Part shown: positions 24,481 to 34,665 of the stretch, in pieces
Layout: every line of letters starts with the position of its first letter
Numbering within the stretch: the first letter of the stretch is position 1
Assembly (NCBI GenBank): GCA_022767075.1
Contig: JALEPP010000155.1
Location: forward strand, 1 to 40,718
Reading direction: 5' to 3'
Source: Agathobacter sp.
GTDB taxonomy: Bacteria > Bacillota > Clostridia > Lachnospirales > Lachnospiraceae
Length of the DNA stretch: 40,718 nt
Notes under the pieces: generated by a model
The model's input: only the letters and a program-made list of their open reading frames with translations
Database searches by the model: none
Told to the model about the DNA's origin: nothing
Program-made: the position numbers and the translations under genes

Positions 24481-27297
24481 TTAGTCGTGACTGGTTCCAT
24501 CCAAGGTCACTGCACTAGCATCCTCCTCTGCAACTCCGTCCACTAAAGTTGCTGTATCTTCTGTTTGGAAATAATAAGCAAACACATTTCTTGCAAGCTG
24601 TGCTGCATTATGTGAACTACCACCATAAGAAATTCTGGTTGCAATGGTTATCTCAGGATTATCAAATGGTGCATAGCCTACAAACAACGCATGGTTTGGT
24701 CTGGTTTCAACCTGCTGGGCAGTACCTGTTTTACCGGCACATACCACAGGGAACTCATCAAAGCAGCTCAAATCCTCTACCACTCCTCTCATACCATTAT
24801 AGATGGTATCCCAGAGCTGAGGTGCCATAATATCGCTGATGGAAGCGTCCTTTGGCTGATAGTCGGACAGTACATTTCCATCGGAATCAACGATGCGATT
24901 CATCAGCTGATAATCATAGACATTTTGTGTAACCAGAGAGGTTACATAACGGGATAATGAAACCGTGGTAAAGTTGTTATTTGACTGACCGATTGCCGCC
25001 ATAACCGGATATTCATCCGCAATCTGCGGCTGATTCTCAACCACCTCAAGTCCCGTTACTTCATCTAAGCCAAAAATGGAAGCATATTTTTGAATTCGGC
25101 TGATACCAAGCTCTTCATTGTACTTTCCGGTACTGTCAATACTCATATCATATCCCACAGAATAGTAGAATACGTTACATGAGTTCTTAATAGCTCCTTC
25201 TACATTCAGATTTCCATGACCGCTGTGATTCCAACATTTTGGTTTGTTGTCGACCTGGTCAAAAACACCGGTACAATTGATCTCTGTAGAAGTATCAATC
25301 TTATTTTCCAAAAGACCGGCTACCGATGTGACCATTTTAAATGCGGAACCGGGAGCGGTTTTTTCCTGAGTTGCATAATTGTACTGTGGCTTTGAAAGGT
25401 CATCATTTAACTGGGCAAAATATGCGGAATCCACGCTGTTGGCCAGGCGATTATTATCGTATCCCGGGTAGCTTACCAAGGCTTTAATGCATCCGGTTTT
25501 GGTGTCTGTCAATACCACAGAGCCGGTACACGGATCAAGGGCAAGCTGTGCCGGAGTAATTTCAATGTTCTTGATCTTGTCCATCAAAAAAGCGTATGGA
25601 GTTAAGGAGCCATTCTGTAAAGCTTCTACCGTTTCCTTATCATATTCCAGCTTGTTCTGATCATATAATATCAGACAAAGAGTTTTTCCATCGATCTGGT
25701 TAGCCTCAACCATATACTGAAGAATGATTTTGGAGAAGCCCTTTTCCTTTACAATCTGATCACAAATGTATTGGCATAATACCTCGTAGATTTCACCAGA
25801 ATCTGCGTACTGCTCATCCACATCCAGTGTGGTAATATCAACCCATTGCTTTGCAATACAATGATTTAAGTATTCTCTCGGACTAATGTTATTGTTTTTC
25901 CAGTTTATGTATACCTCGTCGTTGGTATCAATATTGGCGGTTACAAGAACATCATTGGTTTTTAACATGGAGATAATATAGGTAAAATAATCCAATAGCT
26001 CCTCGGTCATCTGCTTATTAACCGTAGCATTTGCACTTGTGAGCTCCTGGGAGATCCAGTTGACCACTTCCGCCTGTCTTACCTCAAACAGCCCCTGAAT
26101 TGCCTTTTCATTTTCGGAGGCATCCTCCGATGTAAAATGAGAAATATCTACCACATTATTCTTCATCAGAGCATTGTACACATCATTGGAGGAATATAAT
26201 CCACTTTTGATACTGTTATAGACAATTCCTGCCAGCTCCTGCTCTAACAATAAATAGGTATTCTTCTGAAGCTCCGCATCAATGGAAAGATACAAATCAT
26301 CTCCGGCTTTTGGCTTAGTAGAATCAACCACCTCAACAATACGTCCCACATTGTCTATGTAGACGTTTTCGTTTCCATTTATTCCTCTAAGGTAGCTTTC
26401 GTAATATTGCTCCAGTCCGGATTTTCCCACTACATCATTGGTGGTATAGCTTTCATCCTTTTGAGATAATTCGTCATATTCCTGCTGTGAAATCTTACCA
26501 GTATAACCAATTAATGACGCAAAGTACTCGCTATCGTTGTATTTTCGGATGGTGTCCTCTTGAATCTCAACACCGGTAAGAATATCCGAGTGCTCATTGA
26601 TAAAAGCCACAGTTGCATCTGACACATCAGTAGCAATGGTGGAAGTCTTATATCTGGTATAACGGTTCTGAGAAATTGCATTGCGGACAACCACAATTTT
26701 GTAAGCCATTTCCCGACCATATTTCTCCTCATCCACCTGATATTTATTGTCATCATGCATCAAAAAATTCATGACCTGTTCTGCTGTGGCGGAAGACTCG
26801 TCAAATCCAAACTTTTTGTTGTACCCCAATTTGTCATAAGAGGCTTGTCCAAAGGTATCTGCAAGGAATCGCTCCAGAGTTGTTCCCGAAACATTGAAGC
26901 AAAAGGAATCATCCTCCGGAACATAAGAAATGGCAAAGTCATTAGCTAAAGCATCCCCATTTTTTTCCAATCCCACAATCACCTGATAAATAACGTCGTT
27001 GATATCCTCATTTTTGGTTCTTGAAGATTCAAAAATATCGGAAATGACCACCGAATAGGCCAGCTCGTTATAGGCAAGCAAATTGCCATTACAGTCATAT
27101 ATATTACCTCTGGCTGCATTTAAGGTAATGTCCGTATTAATTTGTAATTCAAAGTTCTCTTCAAAATATGCACCCTTTATAACCTGCAGGTAGAACACTC
27201 TTACAATTAAAAGTGAAAAGCATGCAACCATAAAGGCGCCCAGTACAAAGAGACGGGAGGTGAAGAATTTTTTCAAGCTGTCCCAAAAATCATACAT
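24481..27297 (-). CDS. mrdA: Penicillin-binding protein 2 (class B transpeptidase), with a large insertion
   Basis: PBP2 cross-links peptidoglycan during elongation, working with RodA. The 938-residue protein has one membrane anchor (about 15-37), the dimerisation head (RGNIYDCNGNLLA near 64) and the transpeptidase motifs S651-AF-K654, S706-CN and K856-TG. It is well beyond the usual 600-720 residues. The excess is mainly residues about 365-585, an acidic, helix-rich segment between the pedestal and the LALDPCTGSVVLTDTKTG strand. It overlaps mreD by 8 bases. Confidence 0.95.
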   Translation of the reverse strand: MYDFWDSLKKFFTSRLFVLGAFMVACFSLLIVRVFYLQVIKGAYFEENFELQINTDITLNAARGNIYDCNGNLLAYNELAYSVVISDIFESSRTKNEDINDVIYQVIVGLEKNGDALANDFAISYVPEDDSFCFNVSGTTLERFLADTFGQASYDKLGYNKKFGFDESSATAEQVMNFLMHDDNKYQVDEEKYGREMAYKIVVVRNAISQNRYTRYKTSTIATDVSDATVAFINEHSDILTGVEIQEDTIRKYNDSEYFASLIGYTGKISQQEYDELSQKDESYTTNDVVGKSGLEQYYESYLRGINGNENVYIDNVGRIVEVVDSTKPKAGDDLYLSIDAELQKNTYLLLEQELAGIVYNSIKSGLYSSNDVYNALMKNNVVDISHFTSEDASENEKAIQGLFEVRQAEVVNWISQELTSANATVNKQMTEELLDYFTYIISMLKTNDVLVTANIDTNDEVYINWKNNNISPREYLNHCIAKQWVDITTLDVDEQYADSGEIYEVLCQYICDQIVKEKGFSKIILQYMVEANQIDGKTLCLILYDQNKLEYDKETVEALQNGSLTPYAFLMDKIKNIEITPAQLALDPCTGSVVLTDTKTGCIKALVSYPGYDNNRLANSVDSAYFAQLNDDLSKPQYNYATQEKTAPGSAFKMVTSVAGLLENKIDTSTEINCTGVFDQVDNKPKCWNHSGHGNLNVEGAIKNSCNVFYYSVGYDMSIDSTGKYNEELGISRIQKYASIFGLDEVTGLEVVENQPQIADEYPVMAAIGQSNNNFTTVSLSRYVTSLVTQNVYDYQLMNRIVDSDGNVLSDYQPKDASISDIMAPQLWDTIYNGMRGVVEDLSCFDEFPVVCAGKTGTAQQVETRPNHALFVGYAPFDNPEITIATRISYGGSSHNAAQLARNVFAYYFQTEDTATLVDGVAEEDASAVTLDGTSHD

Positions 27298-27814
27298 GAA
27301 ACTTTGTCGCCCTCCTTGTCTGTATTTTGTCCATTTTCTGATTTATCCAAAGGAATAAAGGGTAAAGGAAAATGGCAATAATCATCGTGTAAACAAATTC
27401 CGGCAAAATAATAGCTCTCAGATAATACAAAAAAGAGTATCTGCTTCGAAACAAAAATCCAATAAAGTAGATTACCAGGTTCTGACTCAAATCGCTAAGA
27501 CCGATCATCAATAATGGCAGCTTTAAATCGTCCGGATAAAAGTGCTTTTGGAACATACCGTTGATAAATCCTACATACATAAACAGTAAAGCATAAGCAC
27601 CCAGATAAAAACCGAAAAAAATGTCAATAAGGAGCCCGCAAAAGAAACCCAAAAACATTCCTTCCTTTTTTCCTCTCATAAAACCAAAGGAGGAAACGAG
27701 AATAATCATCAGGTTTGGAACAATTCCGGCAAACGAAAGTCCCTGAAATACGGTTGTTTGCAATATAAAATTGACTACCACAATTAGAAAAAGGCAGATA
27801 ACGCGATATATCAT
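27290..27814 (-). CDS. mreD: Rod shape-determining protein MreD
   Basis: The 174-residue protein has five or six membrane segments and the typical start (FLIVVVNFILQTTVFQGLSFAGIVPNLMIILVSSFGFMRGKKEG). MreD links MreC and PBP2 within the elongation machinery. It lies between mreC (11-base gap) and mrdA (8-base overlap). Sequence conservation in this family is low, so the call depends partly on order. Confidence 0.92.
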   Translation of the reverse strand: MIYRVICLFLIVVVNFILQTTVFQGLSFAGIVPNLMIILVSSFGFMRGKKEGMFLGFFCGLLIDIFFGFYLGAYALLFMYVGFINGMFQKHFYPDDLKLPLLMIGLSDLSQNLVIYFIGFLFRSRYSFLYYLRAIILPEFVYTMIIAIFLYPLFLWINQKMDKIQTRRATKFHV

Positions 27815-27825
27815 GAAGCACTCCT

Positions 27826-28722
27826 CTATTCTTCGGTGTCCTGAATTATTTGACTGTCATCGCCGACAACCTTTATTTCTTTGATGACAAGAACTTCTTC
27901 AATGTGTTCAAAATCAACCACCGGTGTAATGGTTCCTGATTTCGTAAGGTTATTGGAATTCTCCTCAATCGTATTGATGTATCCTATCAGAATTCCCTGC
28001 TGATATCGATCTGAAATATAGGAGGTGACAACGGGATCTCCTATTTTGACCTCGTTATCGGTATCTCTAAGCTCCTGGAAGGTGATGACAGATTCCTGAT
28101 TCATGGTCTGCAAATTTCCGCAGACGGTGAGATTGTCATTGGTAGTGGTAACCATACCGCTGACCTTGTTTGAATCATTGATTACGGTACGTATTTTGGA
28201 GAAATTAGGTCCCACATCCGTTACAATTCCTACGAGTCCGCTACCGGCGATTACGTTCATCCCCGGAGCAATTCCGTCATTGGCGCCCTTGTCAATGGTA
28301 AAGACAGAAAACCAGTTTCCGCTATCCTTTGCAATGACATTTGCTGCGACCTTATCATAGCTTGGATATTTTTCATCTAACTCTAAAAGCTCGCGATAAT
28401 TATCCAGCTCATACTGTTCCAGCTTATTAACCATAAGCTGATTCGTCAAATCATCAACCTGAGCCTTCAGCTGCTCGTTCTCTGCTATTACATCCTTGAG
28501 ATTTCGGAATATCTCCGTCTTCTCATTTGCCCACAGACCAATGGAATTGATTCCCTTCTGCATTGGAACAAAAACATACCCAGCGACCCCATTTAAAGGG
28601 CCCCCGGATATATTTAAAATCAAGCTTGCAAAGATCGAAACAATACACAAAAGTGTCATTGCAAGTAACGTATATTTGGTTGGAATTCTTTTCTTTTTGT
28701 TGCGACTGTAAATACGCTTCAT
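27826..28722 (-). CDS. mreC: Rod shape-determining protein MreC
   Basis: The 298-residue protein has a basic cytoplasmic tail, one membrane segment (about 17-38), a coiled coil (about 65-100) and the beta-rich outside domain (NVIAKDSGNWFSVFTIDKGANDGI, GLVGIVTDVGPNFSKIRTVI). MreC activates PBP2. It lies 8 bases after mreB and 11 before mreD. Confidence 0.95.
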   Translation of the reverse strand: MKRIYSRNKKKRIPTKYTLLAMTLLCIVSIFASLILNISGGPLNGVAGYVFVPMQKGINSIGLWANEKTEIFRNLKDVIAENEQLKAQVDDLTNQLMVNKLEQYELDNYRELLELDEKYPSYDKVAANVIAKDSGNWFSVFTIDKGANDGIAPGMNVIAGSGLVGIVTDVGPNFSKIRTVINDSNKVSGMVTTTNDNLTVCGNLQTMNQESVITFQELRDTDNEVKIGDPVVTSYISDRYQQGILIGYINTIEENSNNLTKSGTITPVVDFEHIEEVLVIKEIKVVGDDSQIIQDTEE

Positions 28723-28730
28723 AGTATCCT

Positions 28731-29747
28731 CTATCTCAATGATGTAGCTTTCATGGTAAATGGAAGCTTTTTATATTTGGAATCACTGACAATCTTCACC
28801 AGTCCTCGAACTGCACAGGATTCCGGTTCATCGCAGGTATTTACCTTGATTCCGGTGATTTCCTGGAAGAGCTTGTCAAGATTATGTATCATTGAACCAC
28901 CGCCGGTAATATAAATTCCAGAATGAATAATGTCCTTGGCAAGCTCAGGTGGAGTTTTCTCAAGAATCATCTTAATGGAGGTACAGATAGATTCTAAATT
29001 TCCTTTGATGGCATTGTAAATGGCTTCTGCGTTAACATCCATCTGAATTGGAAGTCCGCTGACCACGTCACGTCCTACCACATTCATGACCTCTGTACGA
29101 CCCGGAAGTCCGGAGCCAAGTCCCTCCTTCAGAGATTTTGCTGTCTTTTGACCGATTACAAGATTATATTCCTTTCTCATGTAGCTGATGATGGATTCAT
29201 CAATTCGATTGCCACCAAAATGCAACAAATCGCTTAACACAAGTCCACCCAGTGAAATAACAGAAATCTCTGTGGTATCAGCTCCCATATCTACCACCAT
29301 AACACCCGTAGGTTCATTGACATCAAGTCCAAGACCTACAGCGTCGGCAATTGGCTTCTCACATAAAAGGACATTTTTCGGTTTGAATTTGCTCTTGTAA
29401 AACAGTTCGTAAAATGCACGTTTCTCTACATCTGTGATATCGGTAGGAACTGCAACGATGAACTCTGCCCCCTTCATCTTTCCTTTGTTTTTTTCTTCTA
29501 GATACTCGTAGAGAACATTCTGAAGGAAATTGAAGTCTGCAATGACACCATTTACAACAGGGAATGTGACCTGAATGGATTCCGGTGCTTTTTCATACAT
29601 TGCATACGCAGCATCACCATAAGCATATATCTGGTTCTTATTAATGACTGCAATGGTGTTCTTTTCCTGCAGAATTTTGCCTGTTGATTTGCAGAACACC
29701 TTAAAATTACAAGTTCCAAGATCTATTCCGTAGACATTGTTATTCAT
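28731..29747 (-). CDS. mreB: MreB-family actin-like protein, divergent
   Basis: MreB filaments guide lateral wall synthesis. The 338-residue product has the actin-fold motifs, but altered: phosphate 1 reads DLGTCNFKV where MreB usually has DLGTANTLV, phosphate 2 reads DMGADTTEI rather than DIGGGTTEV, and the adenosine motif is GGGSMI. The start at 29747 is chosen because AAGGAG lies seven bases upstream; an ATG at 29777 touching the radC stop has no such site. Its place at the head of mreCD supports the call. Confidence 0.92.
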   Translation of the reverse strand: MNNNVYGIDLGTCNFKVFCKSTGKILQEKNTIAVINKNQIYAYGDAAYAMYEKAPESIQVTFPVVNGVIADFNFLQNVLYEYLEEKNKGKMKGAEFIVAVPTDITDVEKRAFYELFYKSKFKPKNVLLCEKPIADAVGLGLDVNEPTGVMVVDMGADTTEISVISLGGLVLSDLLHFGGNRIDESIISYMRKEYNLVIGQKTAKSLKEGLGSGLPGRTEVMNVVGRDVVSGLPIQMDVNAEAIYNAIKGNLESICTSIKMILEKTPPELAKDIIHSGIYITGGGSMIHNLDKLFQEITGIKVNTCDEPESCAVRGLVKIVSDSKYKKLPFTMKATSLR

Positions 29748-29777
29748 GAATTTTCTCCTTTTCCCGGGATGGTACAT

Positions 29778-30479
29778 TTATAATTGCTCTTGTTTTCGAA
29801 AGCTGTAATAGGTTAAATCGCCGATAATAATATGATCCTCCAATGGAATTTCCATAATCCGAGAACACTCTTTTATCTGTCTGGTAGCAAGAATATCTTC
29901 CTTACTTGGTGTCGGATCACCCGTCGGGTGATTATGTATTAATATAAAATACCCGGCATCGTATTTTAATGCTTTTTGAAACAATTCTCTAGAGGAAAAT
30001 ACTGCCTGATTGAGAGTACCGTTTGCTAGAATCTCGTCTCCCAAAAAGCCGCATTTCATGTCAAAAAAGCATGCCACTAACATTTCCTTGCTCAAATGCC
30101 TCATAGACTCCATATAGTATTCAGCCACCTCATCTGAGTTATACATGAAGATTCGATCTGCGGATCTGGTCTGTGCAATCCTCCTTGATAATTCACAGAT
30201 AGCCTTTAACTGAATTGCCTTTACAGGTCCGATTCCGTCAAAGGAAAGTAGTTCCTTATAGCTGTACTTATAGAGGTTTAACAGATTTTCTTCCCTGTCC
30301 TCCAATAGCTCCATGGACACCTCCAGTGCTGATTTCTGACAGGTCCCATTCTTGATAATGATTGCCAGCAGTTCAGCATCACTAAGTGCCTCCGGACCTT
30401 TGGAGAGAAATTTCTCATAAGGTTGCTGATCCTTTGGAAGTGTTTTCATCGTTTTGTGATTTGTAGTTTTTTGTCTCAT
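29778..30479 (-). CDS. radC: RadC/JAMM-domain DNA repair-type protein
   Basis: The 233-residue protein has a helix-hairpin-helix region (LLSFDGIGPVKAIQLKAI, about 80-97) and a JAMM metal site, HNHPTGDPTPSKED near residue 180. The family was named for a repair phenotype that has not held up, and its reaction is unknown. It precedes mreB in many Firmicutes. AAAGGGG lies close to the ATG. No clear promoter is visible in the 63-base gap upstream. Confidence 0.92.
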   Translation of the reverse strand: MRQKTTNHKTMKTLPKDQQPYEKFLSKGPEALSDAELLAIIIKNGTCQKSALEVSMELLEDREENLLNLYKYSYKELLSFDGIGPVKAIQLKAICELSRRIAQTRSADRIFMYNSDEVAEYYMESMRHLSKEMLVACFFDMKCGFLGDEILANGTLNQAVFSSRELFQKALKYDAGYFILIHNHPTGDPTPSKEDILATRQIKECSRIMEIPLEDHIIIGDLTYYSFRKQEQL

Positions 30480-30542
30480 ATTCCCCTTTCACTCTCCCGA
30501 TGTGTAAAGGAACAACAAAACTTTCAAAATATTTTATCATAA

Positions 30543-31832
30543 CTAAACTAGCTTCACAAGGTTACGCTCATAAAGTTTTTGCAAACTCATCATAATACCG
30601 TACTTGGCATGATAATAAGTCAATCCCCCTTGGAAATATACCGCGTACGGCTCCTTTAACGGACCATCCGCTGAAAGCTCAATAGAGGAGCCCTGTACAA
30701 AGGCGCCGGCCGCCATAATAACGTCACTGTCATATCCCGGCATCGCCCATGGTTCCGGAGTGACATAGCTGTCCACCGGTGCCGCAGCCTGAATTCCTTC
30801 ACAGAACGCGCACAGTGCTTCCGGAGTTTTCAGTTCCACTGCCTGAATAATATCATGCCGAGACTCAGTGCCATTTGGAACCACACGATAGCCAAGCTTC
30901 TCATAGATATTGGCAGCATAGATTGCGCCCTTTAAGGCTCCGTTCACTACCGTTGGGGCAAGGAAAAAGCCCTGGAAAAAGGAACCGATCACTCCCAGAG
31001 AGGCGCCCACCTCTTTTCCAAGTCCGGGAGAGGTCAGACGGTAAGCTGCGTTCTCCACACATTCCTTCCTGCCAACAATATAACCACCAATCGGAGCTAA
31101 ACCTCCTCCCGGATTTTTAATCAAAGAACCCACAATCATATCAGCACCAACCTCAAGAGGTTCTCGCTCCTCTACAAATTCACCGTAGCAGTTGTCCACC
31201 ATACAGATAACATCCGGTTTTATGGATTTGATAAACGAAATCAGCTGTCCAATACGTTCCACAGAAAGGGTTTTTCTTGTGGCATATCCTTTGGATCTTT
31301 GAATGGTTACAAGCTTAGTGCGTTCATTTATGGCATTCTTAATTCCTTCAAAATCAAACTCATCCCCATCTATGAAATCCACCTGGGCATAGGTAACTCC
31401 ATATTCTGCTAAAGATCCAACTGAAGACCTTATACCAATTACCTCTTCTAAGGTATCATATGGCTTTCCAACCGGAGAAAGAAGCTCATCTCCCGGTCTT
31501 AAGTTCGACATTAAAGCAAGGGCAAGGGCATGGGTTCCACAGGTAATCTGGGGACGAACTAAAGCCGCTTCCCCCCGAAAGGTATCGGCATAAACCTGTT
31601 CTAACACATCACGGCCCAGATCGTTATATCCATATCCGGTACTTCCTGCAAAGCATTCTGCACTTACATGGTTTTTCTGCATTGCTTTTAAGACCTTCAT
31701 CTGATTCATTTCAGCAATGGCATCCAGTTTTTCAAAGCGCTCCTTTAAGGAGTCCTCTATGTCATTGCAAAACTGCAAAACCTCAGGGCAAATTCCCATA
31801 TTTTCATATACTTCATTTAAAGACTGATTCAT
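30543..31832 (-). CDS. ynbB: Aluminum resistance / methionine gamma-lyase-like PLP protein (YnbB family)
   Basis: The 429-residue protein belongs to the PLP fold-type I family PF06838. It has TGYGYNDLGRD near residue 65, a PLP aspartate in CMVDNCYGEF near 213, and the expected PLP-lysine K239 in GSLIKNPGGG. The natural substrate is not established, and the 'aluminum resistance' name is historical. It follows miaA with a 17-base gap, as ynbB follows miaA-hfq in Bacillus (no hfq here). Confidence 0.88.
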   Translation of the reverse strand: MNQSLNEVYENMGICPEVLQFCNDIEDSLKERFEKLDAIAEMNQMKVLKAMQKNHVSAECFAGSTGYGYNDLGRDVLEQVYADTFRGEAALVRPQITCGTHALALALMSNLRPGDELLSPVGKPYDTLEEVIGIRSSVGSLAEYGVTYAQVDFIDGDEFDFEGIKNAINERTKLVTIQRSKGYATRKTLSVERIGQLISFIKSIKPDVICMVDNCYGEFVEEREPLEVGADMIVGSLIKNPGGGLAPIGGYIVGRKECVENAAYRLTSPGLGKEVGASLGVIGSFFQGFFLAPTVVNGALKGAIYAANIYEKLGYRVVPNGTESRHDIIQAVELKTPEALCAFCEGIQAAAPVDSYVTPEPWAMPGYDSDVIMAAGAFVQGSSIELSADGPLKEPYAVYFQGGLTYYHAKYGIMMSLQKLYERNLVKLV

Positions 31833-31849
31833 CTATTTCTAATTCCTTT

Positions 31850-32824
31850 CTAATGACCTTTTTCTCCTTTGCCTATGATACCCTTATCCGAAAGGATGTC
31901 CAGCATTTTTTTTAGAATTCGGTCCTCTTCATAAGAAAAATCCTGTTTGTTTAACCAGATTACATCCTTTTCTCTACGAAACCAGGTAAGCTGGCGTTTG
32001 GCAAAATGTCTGGTCTCCTGTTTCACCGTGTCAATTGCCTCCTCCAAAGAACAGTTCCCGTCCAAATAATCCAGAATCTCTTTGTATCCAAGGCCTTGCA
32101 TCGAAACCATATCCTTGGTACATCCCATAGCCTTTAAGCTTTGTACTTCCTCTACAAGACCATTTTGCACCATACGATCCACTCTGGTATCAATGCGTTG
32201 ATAAAGCTGTTCTCTCTCATCGTTCAATACAAAATATGCAAAATTGTAAGGAGATTCCTTTTGTGACTCTTCCTCATTATGTTTTGAGATCGGAGTCTTG
32301 GTAAGATGATAATACTCCAAGGCACGAATCACCCGTTTCACGTTATTTTCATGTATTTTCTCATAGGATATCGGATCAATATCCCTAAGCTTCTCATGAA
32401 GTGCATGATTTCCAAATTCCTTTGCATAGGCTTCCTGCTCACTTCGAAAAGAAAAATCCTGGTCCTGTTTGGCAAATTCCACCTGATAAAGCAGGGCCTG
32501 AATGTAAAAACCGGTTCCGCCAACCACAATGGGAAGTTTTCCGCTTTCATAGATTTCCTCTAAGGCCTTATCCGCAAGCTCCTTGAATCTGGCAATATGA
32601 AATTCCTCAAAGGGCGAAATCACATCAACCAGATAGTGAGGGACTCCATCCATTTCTTCTTTTGTGATTTTTGCAGACCCAATATCCATATGTTTATATA
32701 CCTGCATGGAGTCTGCAGAAATAATTGCTCCGTTCACTGCTTTTGCCAAGGCAATGGAAAGAGCTGTTTTTCCAACTGACGTTGGTCCTGTGAGAACCAC
32801 AAGGGGTCTTTTATTTAGACTCAT
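31850..32824 (-). CDS. miaA: tRNA dimethylallyltransferase
   Basis: MiaA adds a dimethylallyl group to adenosine 37 of tRNAs reading UNN codons. The 324-residue protein has the P-loop GPTSVGKTAL near residue 12, ADSMQVYKHMDIGSAK and the motif GGTGFYIQALL. A later KQETRHFAKRQLTWFR segment contacts tRNA. Its ATG overlaps the mutL stop by four bases. Confidence 0.97.
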   Translation of the reverse strand: MSLNKRPLVVLTGPTSVGKTALSIALAKAVNGAIISADSMQVYKHMDIGSAKITKEEMDGVPHYLVDVISPFEEFHIARFKELADKALEEIYESGKLPIVVGGTGFYIQALLYQVEFAKQDQDFSFRSEQEAYAKEFGNHALHEKLRDIDPISYEKIHENNVKRVIRALEYYHLTKTPISKHNEEESQKESPYNFAYFVLNDEREQLYQRIDTRVDRMVQNGLVEEVQSLKAMGCTKDMVSMQGLGYKEILDYLDGNCSLEEAIDTVKQETRHFAKRQLTWFRREKDVIWLNKQDFSYEEDRILKKMLDILSDKGIIGKGEKGH

Positions 32825-34650
32825 GTAACAATCCTCTTAAATTTCTTTTCAATCTCTGACTTGGTCATGGAAATAATGGTTGGTCTTCCATGAGGACAAT
32901 TGTATGGATTTTCAAGTCCTAACAATTCATCAATCAATGCCTTCACCTCATTCAGGGATAATTGATGATTTCCCTTAACAGCGGCTTTACACGACATGGT
33001 TGCCACCTTTTCCAGAATCAATTCCGGAGTATTCTTGGATAGGTTTGCTCCAAAATCATCTAACATCTCAAGAAATAAATCCTTCATATCCAGCTGAAAT
33101 AGGTTATCTGGTACGGCAGTAATCAAATATTCCTTTCCTCCGAAGCCCTCTACCTCATATCCAAAGGTCTCAATTTCCTTACGATACTTTTCAAGCATCT
33201 CAGCCTCCCTTGCATCTAAGGTCAATACAATAGGAGGTTGAAGCTGCTGTGAGGTAAACTCTCGGGTGTGAAGTCTTTTCATCATCCGTTCATACAGCAC
33301 CTTTTCATGGGCCGCATGCTGGTCAATTACAAAAAGCTTGTCTTCCATTTCCACAAGCCAATAGGTTTGGAAAAGCTGACCAATGATATGGTGCTTTTCT
33401 TTATTCTCCTTTGACAGGAAAACAGGGTCTAAATCCCCCAATGTCATTTCCCTATAATGGGACACCTGCCCTTCTGCAACCTTTACCGAAGGAAGGGGTT
33501 TGGTATGGTCTGGGTATTCTCTGTGGTAAGGACTATCCTTAGCTACCGCCTTTCGAATATCATTGATACGTCTGGCTTCAAAAGGCTCAGGAGCAGGCTC
33601 TGAGATGACAGGCTTATATGTGACCTTCTTCTCCTTCGTCACCGACACCTCCTGAATCAAATCTCTTCCATACAGACTATCCTGGATTACCTGAAATAAT
33701 TCCTGATAGATCTCTTGAGCCGATTCAAAACGGATTTCCATTTTGGTTGGGTGGACATTTACGTCCAGCTTATCACCGGGAAATGTAAAATGAAGTACTG
33801 CAAACGGATACTGATGCTGCATAATAAAAGCTTTGTATCCATCCTCAATGGCCTTATTCAAAAGAGCACTTTTTATGTATCTTCCATTGATAAACACATT
33901 TTCATAGCTTCGATTTCCTCTGGTGACAGATGGTTTACCAATAAAGCCTTCCACCTCAAAATGCTCGCAGGATTTTTTTATCTCCAATAGATTTCCGGTG
34001 ATATCCCTGCCATAGATATGATAGATCACATCCTTTATTTTTCCATTTCCGGAGGTGTGGAGCTTGGTCTGATTGTTCTGGATATATTTAAAGGAAATAT
34101 GCGGATGAGAAATCGCCAATTTCTCAATCATATCGGTAATATAGTTCCCCTCTGTCTGAGCCGATTTCAGGAACTTTCTTCTGGCAGGAGTATTGTAGAA
34201 CAAATCTCTCACCAAAAAAGTAGTGCCATCCGGTGCTCCAATCTCCTCCATGGACAGTTCTTTGGAGCCTTCAATCACATAGCGCACTCCATTTAGTGCC
34301 TCCGGAGTCTTAGTAATCAACTCCACTCTTGCAACAGCAGAGATGCTGGATAAGGCCTCCCCGCGAAAGCCCAAGGAATGGACAGAAAGCAAATCCTGTA
34401 CGGTCCGGATTTTGCTTGTGGAATGTCTAAGAAACGCCAGAGCTATCTGATCCTTATGAATTCCACATCCATTGTCTGTAATACGAATAAAGGAGAGTCC
34501 TCCCTCCTTTATTTCCACTGTAATTGCAGTAGAGCCTGCATCAATGGCATTTTCCACCAATTCCTTTACCACGGAAGAAGGACGCTCTACCACTTCTCCT
34601 GCAGCGATTTTGTCAATTGTATCCTGAGATAGTAATGCAATTTCTGCCAT
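32821..34650 (-). CDS. mutL: DNA mismatch repair protein MutL
   Basis: MutL couples MutS mismatch recognition to strand cutting. The 609-residue protein has the GHKL ATPase motifs (ELVENAIDAG, DNGCGI, GFRGEALSS) in the first 110 residues. The C-terminal nuclease motif DQHAAHEKVLYE lies near residue 440, with CPHGRPT at the end, so it is an endonuclease-type MutL. The second of two adjacent ATGs is used because AGGAG then has six bases of spacing. Confidence 0.97.
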   Translation of the reverse strand: MAEIALLSQDTIDKIAAGEVVERPSSVVKELVENAIDAGSTAITVEIKEGGLSFIRITDNGCGIHKDQIALAFLRHSTSKIRTVQDLLSVHSLGFRGEALSSISAVARVELITKTPEALNGVRYVIEGSKELSMEEIGAPDGTTFLVRDLFYNTPARRKFLKSAQTEGNYITDMIEKLAISHPHISFKYIQNNQTKLHTSGNGKIKDVIYHIYGRDITGNLLEIKKSCEHFEVEGFIGKPSVTRGNRSYENVFINGRYIKSALLNKAIEDGYKAFIMQHQYPFAVLHFTFPGDKLDVNVHPTKMEIRFESAQEIYQELFQVIQDSLYGRDLIQEVSVTKEKKVTYKPVISEPAPEPFEARRINDIRKAVAKDSPYHREYPDHTKPLPSVKVAEGQVSHYREMTLGDLDPVFLSKENKEKHHIIGQLFQTYWLVEMEDKLFVIDQHAAHEKVLYERMMKRLHTREFTSQQLQPPIVLTLDAREAEMLEKYRKEIETFGYEVEGFGGKEYLITAVPDNLFQLDMKDLFLEMLDDFGANLSKNTPELILEKVATMSCKAAVKGNHQLSLNEVKALIDELLGLENPYNCPHGRPTIISMTKSEIEKKFKRIVT

Positions 34651-34665
34651 CATTTTCTCCTAGCT

